Positions 48,001 through 60,000 of a stretch of 64,000 bases of DNA are shown in pieces. Numbering within the stretch: position 1 is the stretch's first letter; each line of letters begins with the position of its first letter. Below the pieces are notes generated by a model. It did not search any database, had not been told where the DNA came from, and saw only the letters and a program-made list of their open reading frames with translations. Origin of the DNA: Nocardia suismassiliense (GTDB lineage: Bacteria; Actinomycetota; Actinomycetes; Mycobacteriales; Mycobacteriaceae); contig NZ_LT985361.1 in NCBI RefSeq assembly GCF_900269665.1, forward strand, positions 2,015,459-2,079,458, given 5' to 3'. The translations under genes and the position numbers were made by a program.

Positions 48001-51000
48001 CCGGTAGCGCCCGCTCCCAGCCGTATCCGGCTGCCGCAGATCGGTGTGAGCACCGATCGTGGGCTGCCGATCCTGCCGAGCGCGAATGGTGCGCTGAGAT
48101 CTCCGAACCGACCATGGAACCGGTACACCGACAATGGCACGCTCAGCTACCGCGTATCCGGGTCCAATGGCGCAGGGTGGATCCGGGAAGCGGAACTTCT
48201 CGCGGCGGGTTTCCGGCTGAGTGCGGATGGCCATGCCTTCCGTCGCGCCGCCGACTTGCCCGGAATCAACGGCCCCGTCACCGTTTACGACGGCGAGCGT
48301 GTCGACATCGATCGTTCCGGCGAGCGGCCCGATGAATACGACGGGCACATGCTCCTGCAGCTGCCCGGCAGGTCGGTATGGGTCCAGGAAATCGCGGCAG
48401 CCGTGTACGGGCTGTTTCGTCCCACGCCGCTGCGCGGTCCACTCTGGGCGGAGTCCGGCCCGCAGGCCACCGACCTCGACGGTTTGGCCGGGCCCGAGGT
48501 GGCGCAGCTGCGTGAGCTCGTGGGTGACCATCCCGAGTTCCTTCGGAACATGTTCCGCGCGAACGATGATGACACCGTCGATGTCCGCCTCGTGGCGGGT
48601 GAACGGGCCCGGTGGATCCGAGTCGACCGTTTCTTCAACCGCAGTCTTGTCTGGCCGGACGATCGCCCGATCTGGCCCCTGCTCGTCCTGATGGCGAACG
48701 AACACGCGGCCGCGCACACCGCGGTGTCGGCCGCGCAGCGCCACGATCGTCGGGCTCCCACGGAGGTGATCTGGAACGGCGAGACACGAATAATCGACGG
48801 TGTCACACACTTCGACGTCATCGTCCCCACCACGCCGGAGACGAGCGGCTGGTTCACTGAAGAAGCCCTGACAGATATGGGTGGAGACAATGATCCGGGA
48901 CATCGGATGTTCGTCCTTCCGCCCGCACCGACGCTGCCGCTGCACGCGGAGGCGGACCGAACAGTGCTGAGGCAGGCCGGTCCGCCGGTCTACTCGGCAG
49001 CGCTGCCCGGAGGACCGTTGTACCTGACACCGCACGACGTGGCGGACGAGGAGGCGGTCGTACGGGCACCGGTAGGTGACCGAATCGCCATGCCTGCTTG
49101 GCAATTGGTGACCGACCTCGGTGTGTCGATCCGCCCCTTCCCGGACGGTTCGCTGGTGCGCCTGGATGCCGAGATCGAAGTCGATGACGATGACACGCCG
49201 AGGACCACCGGTGAGTGGGTGTGGGTGGCCGGCGGCAACGGTCAGGGCTGGGTCGCTGCGGAGGACCTGACTCGCGCAGGATTCGAACGAGTCGGCGATT
49301 CCCTGGAATACCGACGCATGGCGAGGATCAACACCGCGGGTGGTGTGGTGACTTTGAACGACGGCGAAACCGTCGAGGTCACAACAGGTTCCGGCAACCA
49401 GGTCCGCCTGCGGCAGGTCGGCGGCGAGACCTTCGTGGTGGATCGCGCGGTGGTCGCCGACCTCGGTCTCCGGGTGCTGCGAAGGCTCGACGGCCAACTC
49501 TGGCGACCGACCAGCCCGCGCGCCGCCGACCTGAACGTCTTCACCCGGATGCCGGGCGCGGTGAACCCGGAGGCGCTGGCGCAGTTGCATGAACTCACGG
49601 CCGCCGATCCGGCTGTCGTCCGATCCATGGTCCGCGATGCCCCGGACGATGCCGGCGCGGCCGAAGTGCGCCTGGTTGTCGGCGGTCGGCCACGGTGGGT
49701 GCGAGTCAGCCGAACCGGCGACTGGCACGGTGTGCTGAACAACAGCCATGTGATGTGGCCGCACCTGATTCTGGCTGCGCAACAGCACATCGAACAGCGC
49801 TACGCCGCATCGGCACAGCAGCCCGAGCACAGCATTCAGTTCCCCGTCGAGGAGTCGCCACCCCCCGGCTACGCCGAGGTCGATGAATCGTCGGGCCTGG
49901 CGATCGAGGATGCGGTCGATTCCGACTCAACCGATACGAACGTAGTACGCCTGCGCGGTGCGGGAGTCGACGGGCCGGGTTCGGCAGCAGGAGTTTTCGC
50001 CTTCGGTGAGGTGCGGGACAGGATCGCCGGTATTCGTGCGCCGGGTGTGGATGGTGTGTGGGAGTCGCAGCCCGGTACGGGGAATTGCTTGTGGGAGGCG
50101 TTGGCGCGGGCGGTTGGTATCGATGTAGCTGATCGGGACGCACATCGGGATTTCCGGGTGGGTGTCGTGCAAAAGATGCTGGCGAACCCGGATGCGTATC
50201 TGGGTGAGTTCATGGCTTCGAAGCCTGTGGCGGAGCGTCGAGCCGAGTTCATGCAGCAGTTGCGTGAGTTGCTGGAGGATGGCACGTGGAACAGTGATGC
50301 TGCGGACTACTTGTTGCCCTCGGCGGCCGCTGCGTTGAAGTTGAATGTGGATGTGTACGACTCGAATGGTGTTGTGACGCAGCTACATTTCGGGCCGCCC
50401 ATGCAGCAGTTGAATTCGTTCATGTTGAACCGTGCTGGTAGTGGTGCGCACTATTGGGTCGCGGTGCACAGGCGAAGTGGCGCGGTCGTGGACACCCTGG
50501 ACTTCCAGCATGTGCCGGGCGACCTGCATGGCCGGATCGGCCATTCGACGCGGGGCGGCATGGAGGCCTCGGATAGTTCCAGCACGCAACAGCACAGCGA
50601 CCCAACCCCCGCTGCCCTCGAACACGACGACTTCTCGTGGCTGGATGACGCGGATGCGGCTATCGATGCGATGGAGCCGCAGTCTGTCGCCGCTGACCTC
50701 GGGCAGATCGACCACTCCTGGGTGGATGATGCGCGTGCCACAATTGATGAACAGGAGCTATTGTCCGCAGCGGCCGTGTTCGGGAGGACTGGAACGAGCA
50801 CGGCTGTTGCGAACCCGCAATTAGATCAGGTCAGCGAGTTGCTGGGCGGAGAGCCTGTGCAGATCACCATCGAGTCCGCCGAGGCGCAGTTGCGTACGCC
50901 CAGTATAGGGGTGGTCTTTCGAGATGAATCGGGCGCGTTGGTTTATGCGACGACAAGGGCAAATAAGGCGAGCACACTGCTGGGGTTCAAGCTACCTGAT

Positions 51001-54000
51001 GGCAGGAGCACGACTACCACGTTCGATAGACTCCGACGGTTACGGGGTGTGGGCGAGGTGTGGATTCGCCGGGACGCGTTCGACTCGATTGCGTGGGAAT
51101 TGCCGACGCGCAAGCAGCCCGAAATACCGCAGTTGGACCCGTCAGCCGTAGCTGCTGCTGTGGATGCCAAAGTCGTCGAGACCCGAAAATCACCGAGTGA
51201 TGAGGTTGTGCCGGTACCGCTCAATACTGCTGCAGTTCAACTGCGCTGGCCCCGCACGCGGTTTATGTATCGAGATGCTGAGGGACGATGGGTTAAGGGG
51301 TCAACATCTAAACAAGATGGTATGGAATTCCGCCGATCCATGGGGGTTGAATTATACTATCGCGAGGGTGGCAGAAGTGTCAGGAAGAAGTGGGGGGTCG
51401 ACAGCTTTCTGATGAACCTGGCCAACCAAGGAGTCGGCGAGATATGGCTCAGGAGGCGCGGCCCCGACGATCGGCCGGATGTCCTGCCGGGGTTGCCACC
51501 ACAGGCAGATGAAGGGCAGCGGGATCGCTTGTTGCGGGCGGGTTTGCAGGAGATTTTGGTCGAGCCTTCCGGAGATTGTTTGTATGAATCGATCTTGCGT
51601 TCGTCCGGAGCACGTCTCTTGCCGCCGAGGTGGCGGAATGTCGTCGATTTGCGACGGGAGGTCATGATCTGGCTGGTGCGGCAGCAGGTGTGGGATCGTG
51701 ACGAGTATGGATTACGCGGGTGGTCACGTAATCAACTGGAGGATGCCTTGCGGCCGGGAGAGTGGGCAAATCCTGTCGCAGACATTGCACCTATCGCGCT
51801 GGGAAATATGTTGTCCGAGTACGGGATCTCGCTCCAGGTCGTGTCTGGTTCGGAGTTCCGGACCGGTGCGGATGGATCGGCCGAGTTCATTCGCGAAGGC
51901 GAGGTTCAGAGCTTCGGTCCGGCGAACGGTATGCGGCTGACGGTTCTGCATGTGGGGCGAGCGCATTACAACGCGACCATAGCTATGCTGAGTGGCGATG
52001 GAGAGGCGCTGAATTCGGAACTTCTCGAGGTCCGGAAAATGTTGCGAGGTGTGCCGGTGCGGATCTCGATCGAGAGTGCAATGGAGCAGGTGCAGCGGAC
52101 TGGGGTCGAGATTGTCTTCCGAGATCGTAACGAAGTGCTGGTTCGGGCGAAGACATCAATACGAAGCAGCACGAGTGCAGTTATTCTGAATTTCAAGAAA
52201 CCTGATGGGAATTCCACGCAATCCTCGTTCCGTGCGCTCAGGGAAAATCATGGTGTGCGCGAGGTGTGGGTCCCTCAGGATGTCCTGGACCCGGCTGCGG
52301 GGCAGTCGCATCTCGGGGCGCAGTCCGAGGTTATTGAACGGCAACGGAATGTCGACGATCAGCAAAACGCTATCCTCTCGTTGGAGGATAGCGATCTGGG
52401 CGCTTTTGCCACTTCGGAGCTGCTGGACGATGACGACTTCACCTGGCTGGACGATCTTCTCCCGTCGGAGGGCCCCGCTGACCTAGCGGGTGAACAGCCT
52501 GTATCGATTCAGCACGCGCAGCAGCCCCCTGCGCCGGCAGCGGTGCGCGAAATAGGTGAGTGGTCCGGGGAACACGCTCAGTGGTTCGATTTGGACAGTT
52601 CAGCTACGGAGGGTCGATCCGCGACGGTGCTCGGGCCGGATGCGCGAAATCTGTTCAGCGCATTGAGTACCCGGTCGGTGCGGGAATCGGACGCGTACGA
52701 CCTCGAGCAAGGATGGTCGAGTCCCACGAAGAAGCGACGCGGGGCCGCTGCCACTGATCCGGATCCGTTGACCGTCACCGACGACCCGGAGACGAACGTC
52801 GCGGGGCTGCGAGGCGGCAAAGCCGACGAATCGATCTCCACGACAATGGGTTTGCTCTCCCCTGTAGGGGGCGAGGTGCGTGCGCAGATCGGTGGTGTTC
52901 ACGCGCCAGGTGCGGATGGGGTGTGGGAGTCGCAGCCCGGTGCGGGCAACTGTCTATGGGAGGCGTTGGCGCGGGCAGTCGGTGTCGACATCACCGATCG
53001 GGATGCGCATCGCGATTTCCGGGTGGGTGTCGTACAGAAGATGCTGGCGAATCCGGATGCGTACCTGGGTGAGTTCATGGTTTCGGAGCGGTCGGCGGCG
53101 GTGCGCCGGGCCGAGTTCGTGCGGCAGTTGACGGAGTTGCTGAAAGAGGGGACGTGGAACAGTGATGCCGCCGATTACCTGCTGCCGTCGGCGGCCGCGG
53201 CTTTGGCATTGAATGTGGATGTATATGACTCGGATGGTGGTGTAGCACATCTGCACTTCGGGCCGCCCGAGCAGCAGTTGAACACGTTCATGTTGAACCG
53301 CGACGATGGGGATGCGCACTATTGGGTTGCGGTCCACGGACGTGGCGGCGCTGTCGTGGATACCGTGGGCTTCGAGCATGTGCCGGGCGAGTTGTCCAGC
53401 CGCACTGAGCATTCGACACGTGGTGGAATGGATGTTGCCGGTGGCCGAGGCGCACGGCAGCGCAGCGCGGACGAGGTTGGCGCGCAGTCCCACCACGATC
53501 CGGGGCTTTCGACAACGAGCATGCCGGAAAGTCCTCGTGCCGACACCGCGGACTTCCTCGACTTCGGCGCCGATCTGGTAGCGATGTTTGTCACCGAGCC
53601 GGGTGCGACAGCAACGCAATTCGACAGTGCGGTGGTTCCGGCAGCCGTGACCTCGGATGCGCAGCCGCCAGCAGGACTGATGGTCTCGATGCCGGCGGCT
53701 CGATTCAGGCTACCGAACGACCACGTGTTCGTGAAAAAAGCGGACGGCAATTTGGCACCGATCGGTATGACCTCCACGCTGACTGAAACGGGGACGAGCA
53801 TTGTCCGCGGATTGACCATTCATGAGGTTCGCCAAACCGACGGTACTTCCATGGGAATTCCCGCTGCCGTGCTGGCTGAGGCATTCGAGTACAATTCGGC
53901 GCAGAACTCCTGGAGTCCGATACGTTCCGGGTTGTTCTGTGTCGATGACACCCACACGGTCGTACAGTGGCGCGACTCCAGTGTCGCCATTCGGATGGAT

Positions 54001-57000
54001 TACCATGTGCCGCCGAATATCGAACTGCTTCGCCCCGACGGTGGATGGTTGCCGGTCGAAATAGAGGGCACGTTGCGCATCATGACCGGTACCGCCACTG
54101 GTCCGCTGTACCTGAATGGTGGTCCACAACCGGGGGATGTTCGACAGGGCATGATCGGGGACTGCTACCTGTTGTCGAACCTGGTCGGATTGGCCGGTCG
54201 TCATCCGGATCTGATCGTCGACATGATCCGCGAGGACGTAACAGCCCAGCAGCGTACGTTCAGTGTTCGCTTCTATGATGCGGCGAACAAAAGTCCGGTG
54301 TGGGTAAAGGTGGACGACACCTTCTACCAGTCCGCTGACGGACGAATGATCTATGCGGCACACGACGCGACGCTGCCGTTGTGGCCTGCCGTGATCGAAA
54401 AGGCGTGGGCGGTATTCCGTGGTGCGGATAGGGGATACCAAGGCATTGACGGAGGGTTGAGTGGTCTGGTCGCGGGCCAATTGCGTCCGCCTCTGATGCC
54501 GGGCATTGCTGGTCGGACTCAGTCGACACACAGTGCTCAGGAAGCAGTGGTCAAGTTTTGGTTCGAGATGGACCAGGAGACGTTGACCAGCATGCTAGGT
54601 GAGAGTGCTGGGCTTGCTCAGATGATCATAAGTTGGGAAGGTCGTCAGGCGTCGGCCGAAATATTATTCGACGAGCTTGAATGCGCGAGTCTCGAGGCAG
54701 ATATCGCAGTGGCGGACGTTGGCCTGATGCCATCGGATCTGCGGACGAAGGATCTCACGGAACTCGCTGCGATTGTTGATAACGAACACATGGCCGCAGC
54801 GATCATGGATGCGTTGCCGAATTGGCCGTCCGACGGTAGCGCCGACAGCAACCTCGCAAAGTTCTTGGCGGACCAGTGGAAGGCGTCGGCGGCACCACTG
54901 TATAAGTTGTTCGACGCGTGGGAAGCGGACAGCGCGCTGACAGACACCACAACGGCCGTGTGGGTGGCGGAGCGGATCGATTACTTACTGCAGCGTGGTG
55001 ACACCGTAAGCATGGGGACGCGGCAGAATGCCGGAGTCGGACGCCCGACTGCCGTCCAGCTCCACCCCGAACACTCTTATTCGGTCCTTCGGGTGAACCG
55101 AGCAGCCACGGTGAACGGTGGGCTCGGCGCGCCGACGTCGGTGGTTGTGCGTGATCCGCACAGAGACGCGGAAATCACCGTGCCGGTCGAGCATCTGAAT
55201 CAATTCGAAAGAATCGGCTCGTCCGGTCCGGGCACGCTGGCGATGTACGGCTTGTCGGACGGCATCGCAACGACGAGCGCAACAACGCGCCCGGCGGTAA
55301 CCGAGACCGGGCCCGGGCACGCAGCCGAACCAGCCGCCGGACCACCGCTGGTCCCGCGCGCAACTCGACCCGATGTTTCGCAGTGGGGTGAAGTTGTCGT
55401 CGAAGCTCCGGCGGTCCCACGCGCGACTCGCCCGGACGTATCGCAGTCGCCAGAGGTGATTGTGCAGGGCCCGCCTGTTCCTCATGCTTCGCGACCTGAC
55501 GTCTCGGGCGCATCGATGTCGGTAGTCGACGAGGTCGCGACGGATGGCGTTGAGGACGCATCACTGTCGTTGCCCGAAGGCTGGGAGTACCTCCGCGAAC
55601 AGTTCGTAGCGGCGGACACCGGCTTGGTCGCGGACCGGCGGCCGGTGTTCGCGGGCACCGATATTCGGGTGCCGGAGCGCAGGACAGCGGCCGAGTGGCT
55701 GTCCTTTGACGGCGTGCGGCCAGTTGACGGAAAGCCGATGGAGCCGGACGAGGACTACGAACCGATCTCGATCGCCGATCGCGAGAAGTTCCGGATCGTG
55801 GTGGGGCCGGACGGCCGGTTGTACTCGGCGGACGGTGCGGTATTCGACACCGTGTGGGCCGCTGAACAGGGTTCGGGAAGCACGCGCGACTTCGCGGCGT
55901 TGCAGAGCGATCCGCACGTACCGGAACGGCGCGCCATGATGGTGATGGACGTGTACGGCAATATGTACGCGCTCACGAAGGAACAGCAGCGTCGATACGG
56001 CCGCAGCCAGGACATCACCCACGCGTCGCTGCTCGGCGGTGCCCCCGCCGCTGCTGCGGCAGAGATCGAGGTGCGGGCTGGAGTGCTGCGCGTCCTGGTC
56101 GATTGGGGCTCGGAATACGATTACGAGGACGAACCGACGGATATCGTTCTGGCGGAACTGAATTCGGCGGCGCTGAGTTATCTGCGTGCTCAGCGGATCG
56201 GTTTGCGGATCGACGCGGACTTCGAGCACCTGAGTTACGCGGAAGCGGCCAATATGCCGGTACCAGTACCGGCACCGTCACCGGTGGTGGACGAGGCGCG
56301 AGCACGGGAGCGCCTGCCTGCGGCAGCCGTGCGAATCCCTGATGGTAGAACGATCACTTTCGCCGCAGCCGGGGGAGTTGTGTCGTTGGCGGGAGGCTCA
56401 ACGGTCGCGGTGCGCGTGGACGAGGCCGACCCCGTTCAGGTTTCGGTGCGCGAACCCGGCGACAGCGGGGTGTGGCATCGGGTCGAGCGCAAGTTGCTGA
56501 CGGACGCCGGTGTGCGGGTACCGACCGTGAAACGTGTCGCCGGTCCGCTGTTCGGGCTCGACGATATGCCTCGTGCCTCCGATGTGAAGCAAGGCGGGGC
56601 TGGTACCTGCTACTTGCTTGCCGACCTCATCGGTCTGGCGGATCGGCATCCTGAGTGGGTGCGCCAGATGGTCCGTTCACGTTCCGACGGTGACTTGGAG
56701 GTGCGGTTCATCGAGCAAGACGGGAATGGACGGACGGTATCGGCAACTGGCGAAGTGCAATTCACCGAGCCGATTCGGCGTGAGGTGTGGGTTCCGGTCG
56801 ATCGACGGTTCCATGCCTACGACAGGCAGATGGCTTATGCGGCTCATGAGGACGGACAGCCGCTGTGGCCCGCGGTGATCGAGAAGGCTTGGGCGATCTA
56901 TCGGGGAGGAGACAAGGGGTACGCGGGAATCGAGGGTGGGGTGTCGGGGGCGACCTCGAGCGTGCTGTGGCCTGCGAATCCGCCCGGTGCGGCAGGGCGG

Positions 57001-60000
57001 ACACTGCCGATCAGTGTGGTGGACGACCCCGCGTTCGCCCATCCGCTGATGGTGGGTCCGGATGCGTTGGCGCAGTTGACGGGAGGCAGCTACGAGGTCG
57101 CGCACGAACTGCTGGACCTGGAGCACGACTGGCACGATTACCTGGAAAAATGGACCGCTCCCGGGACATGGGACAAGGCTGTCGCTGAGTGGAGCAGGAT
57201 CGCGGGGCTCGGCCTATCCGAGAGTGATGCCAGGTCGACGCATGCGCGGTGGTTGAATGCCCACGATCCGCGCACGGCCGCCGGTTTTCGCACATTCTTG
57301 GAGGAGAAGCTGGGCGCCGAGCGCTCTCAACAACTCGAGCCACAGCTGCGGCTCATATACGCGGAAATGACGAGGTGGGAATCACCGGCGCCGTTGGATG
57401 ATTCGGTCGTCAGGCAGTGGGTGGCCGACCGGATTGCGAACTTGCTGCAGCGAGGCGACACAGTGATCATGAATACTCGACCTCTGCCGGACGGTGCGAC
57501 AAGGCATGCCGACACCGGCCTGTCGCACAACCACGCGCACTTTCTCTCAGGCGTGGTGGTCGAGGAACAGACGGGACGTGTGACGGGATTGCGGCTGATC
57601 GACTCGAACGTGCGGCAATCCGGCGATCGGTCCCGTGATGAAGTCGTGGTTTCGCTGCGGCACCTCAACCAGTTCGCCTATCTATCCTCCGCAGGTCCGG
57701 GTACTCGATTCGCCCATGGTTTGGATAGGGTCGCGCTACCGTTTGCCCCGTACTATGTAGGTTCTCCAGAGCAAGTTCCTGCTGACTCCCACCACTCCGC
57801 CGACTTCATCGCTACGACCAGTTCGTCTGCTCCGGACGGCGTCGAAGGTACGTCGCTCCCCGAAGGTTGGGAGACCTTCCGCGCACAATTCACGGAGCCG
57901 GACACCGAACCCGTTGCGGAACAAGACAGCCGACCACTTTTCGCGGGTACCGATATCCGCGTGCCGGAGCGGAACACAACGGCCGATCGCCTGTTTACCG
58001 GGCGGCCGATGGAGCCCGGTACGGAGTACGAACCGATCTCGTTCGCCGATCGCGAGAAGTTCCGCATCGTGCTGGGACCGGACGGCCGGTTGTACTCGGC
58101 GGACGGTGCGGTATTCGACACCGTGTGGGCCGCGGAGCGCGGCTCAGGAAGCACGCTCGACTTCGAGGCTTTGCCCAGCGGTCCGAGCGCGCAGGAACGG
58201 CTAGCCGTCATGGTGACGGACGAATACGGCAATATGTACGCGGTCACAAAGGAACAGCAGCGCCGATATGGCCATGGTCGGGTCTTCACCCATGCGTCCC
58301 TGCTCGGCGGCGCTCCCGCTGCTGCCGCGGTGGAGGTCGAGGTCCGCGCAGGCGTTTTGCGGGTCATGGTCGATTCGGACGCGGAATGTGACTATGCGAA
58401 CGAACCTTCCGATATGACGGACCTGAACGTCGCTGTGCTGCTACACCTCAGTGGCCAGACTGCCGGACTGCAGACCCATGACGACTTCGAGTACCTGTCC
58501 TTCCAGGCGTTCGAGGAGCTGAGCTTCGAGGAAGCGGCCGGTGAGTTCACTCCGGTTCCGACACCGGCTGCGGTGGATATGGCGCAAGCAAAGGAGCGCA
58601 TTCCTGCGGCAGCTCTGCGTATCCCTGGAGACACACCGATCACCTTTGTGGCAGCCGGGCAGACAGTGACTTTGGCGGCGGGAACCATCGTCGCGATGCG
58701 GATCGATGCGGACGACCCTGCTCGCGTTTCGGTGCGCGTCCCCGGCGGTAGCGACGGTACGTCCGTGTGGCATCAGGTCGATCGCGAAGTGCTGGTAGAC
58801 GCCGGTGTGCTCGTGCCGAACATGGTGCATGTCTCCGGTCCACTGTTCGGGCTCGGCGATGTGCCCCGGGCCTCCGACGTGCAGCAGGGCGGCGCTGGAA
58901 CTTGCTACCTGCTCGCCGATCTCATCGGCCTGGCGGAGCGGCACCCGGACTGGGTACGCCAGATGATTCGTACCCGAACGGACGGCGACTACGAGGTTCG
59001 GTTCATCGAGCAGGACAGCGATGGCCGAGTGACCTCGGCAACCGGTGAAGTGCAGTTCACCAGCCCAGTACGGCGCGAGGTCTGGGTGCCGGTGGATCGG
59101 CGGTTCTATGCCTACGACGGACAGATGGCGTATGCGGCACACCGGGACGGGCAGCCGTTGTGGCCCGCGGTGATCGAAAAGGCCTGGGCGACCTATCGTG
59201 GCGGGAGCGAGGGGTACGCGGGAATCGAAGGCGGGTTTGCCGGCGAGACCGCGAGTTCGCTGTGGCCTGCGGATTCGCTCGGTGCTGCAGGGCGGATACT
59301 GCCGATACGTGCCGTCGATGACACCGCGTTCGCGCATCCGCTGATGTTGGGTCCGGATGCCTTGGCGGAGCTCGTGGGCGGAAGCCATGAGGTCGCGCAT
59401 GAGCTGCTGGGCCTGGAACACGCCTGGCACGACTACATGGAAAGTTGGGCCGGTCATTCGACGTGGGACAAGGCCCTCGCTGAATGGCACAGGATCGAGG
59501 GGCTCGGCCTATCTCTCGGTGCTGCCAGCTCGATGATCACGCAATGGCTGAATGCCCACGATCCGCGCTCCGCTACCGGCTTCCACACCTTCTTGACGGA
59601 GACGCTCGGCTCCGAGCGCTTCCGGCAACTGACGCCACAATTGGAGCCGGTGCTAGCGGAGATGACGCGGTGGGAATCGGTCGCCCCGCTGAATGATTCG
59701 GTAGTGACGCGGTGGGTGGCCGACCGAATCGCGAATCTGCTACGGCGCGGCGACACGGTGGTCATGACTACCCGCCCGCTGCCGGGCGGTGCGAATGCGC
59801 ATGCCGACAGCGGTCTGACGGCTCGGCACTCGTACTTCGTTTCGGAGGTGGTGGTCGAAGAGGAAAGTGGCATGGTGACGGGGCTGCGGCTGATCGACTC
59901 GAACGGCGATTCGTTCCGCGACGAAGTCGTTGTTCCGCTGCGGCACCTCAACCAATTCTGGACCTTGGCGTCGGCGGGTCCGGGGAGCCGGTCCGCATAC

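Noticed and set aside
46618..49830. 1070-residue - strand frame inside the giant gene
   Set aside because: Arg/His-rich shadow. The + strand frame has domain motifs and consistent codon use throughout.
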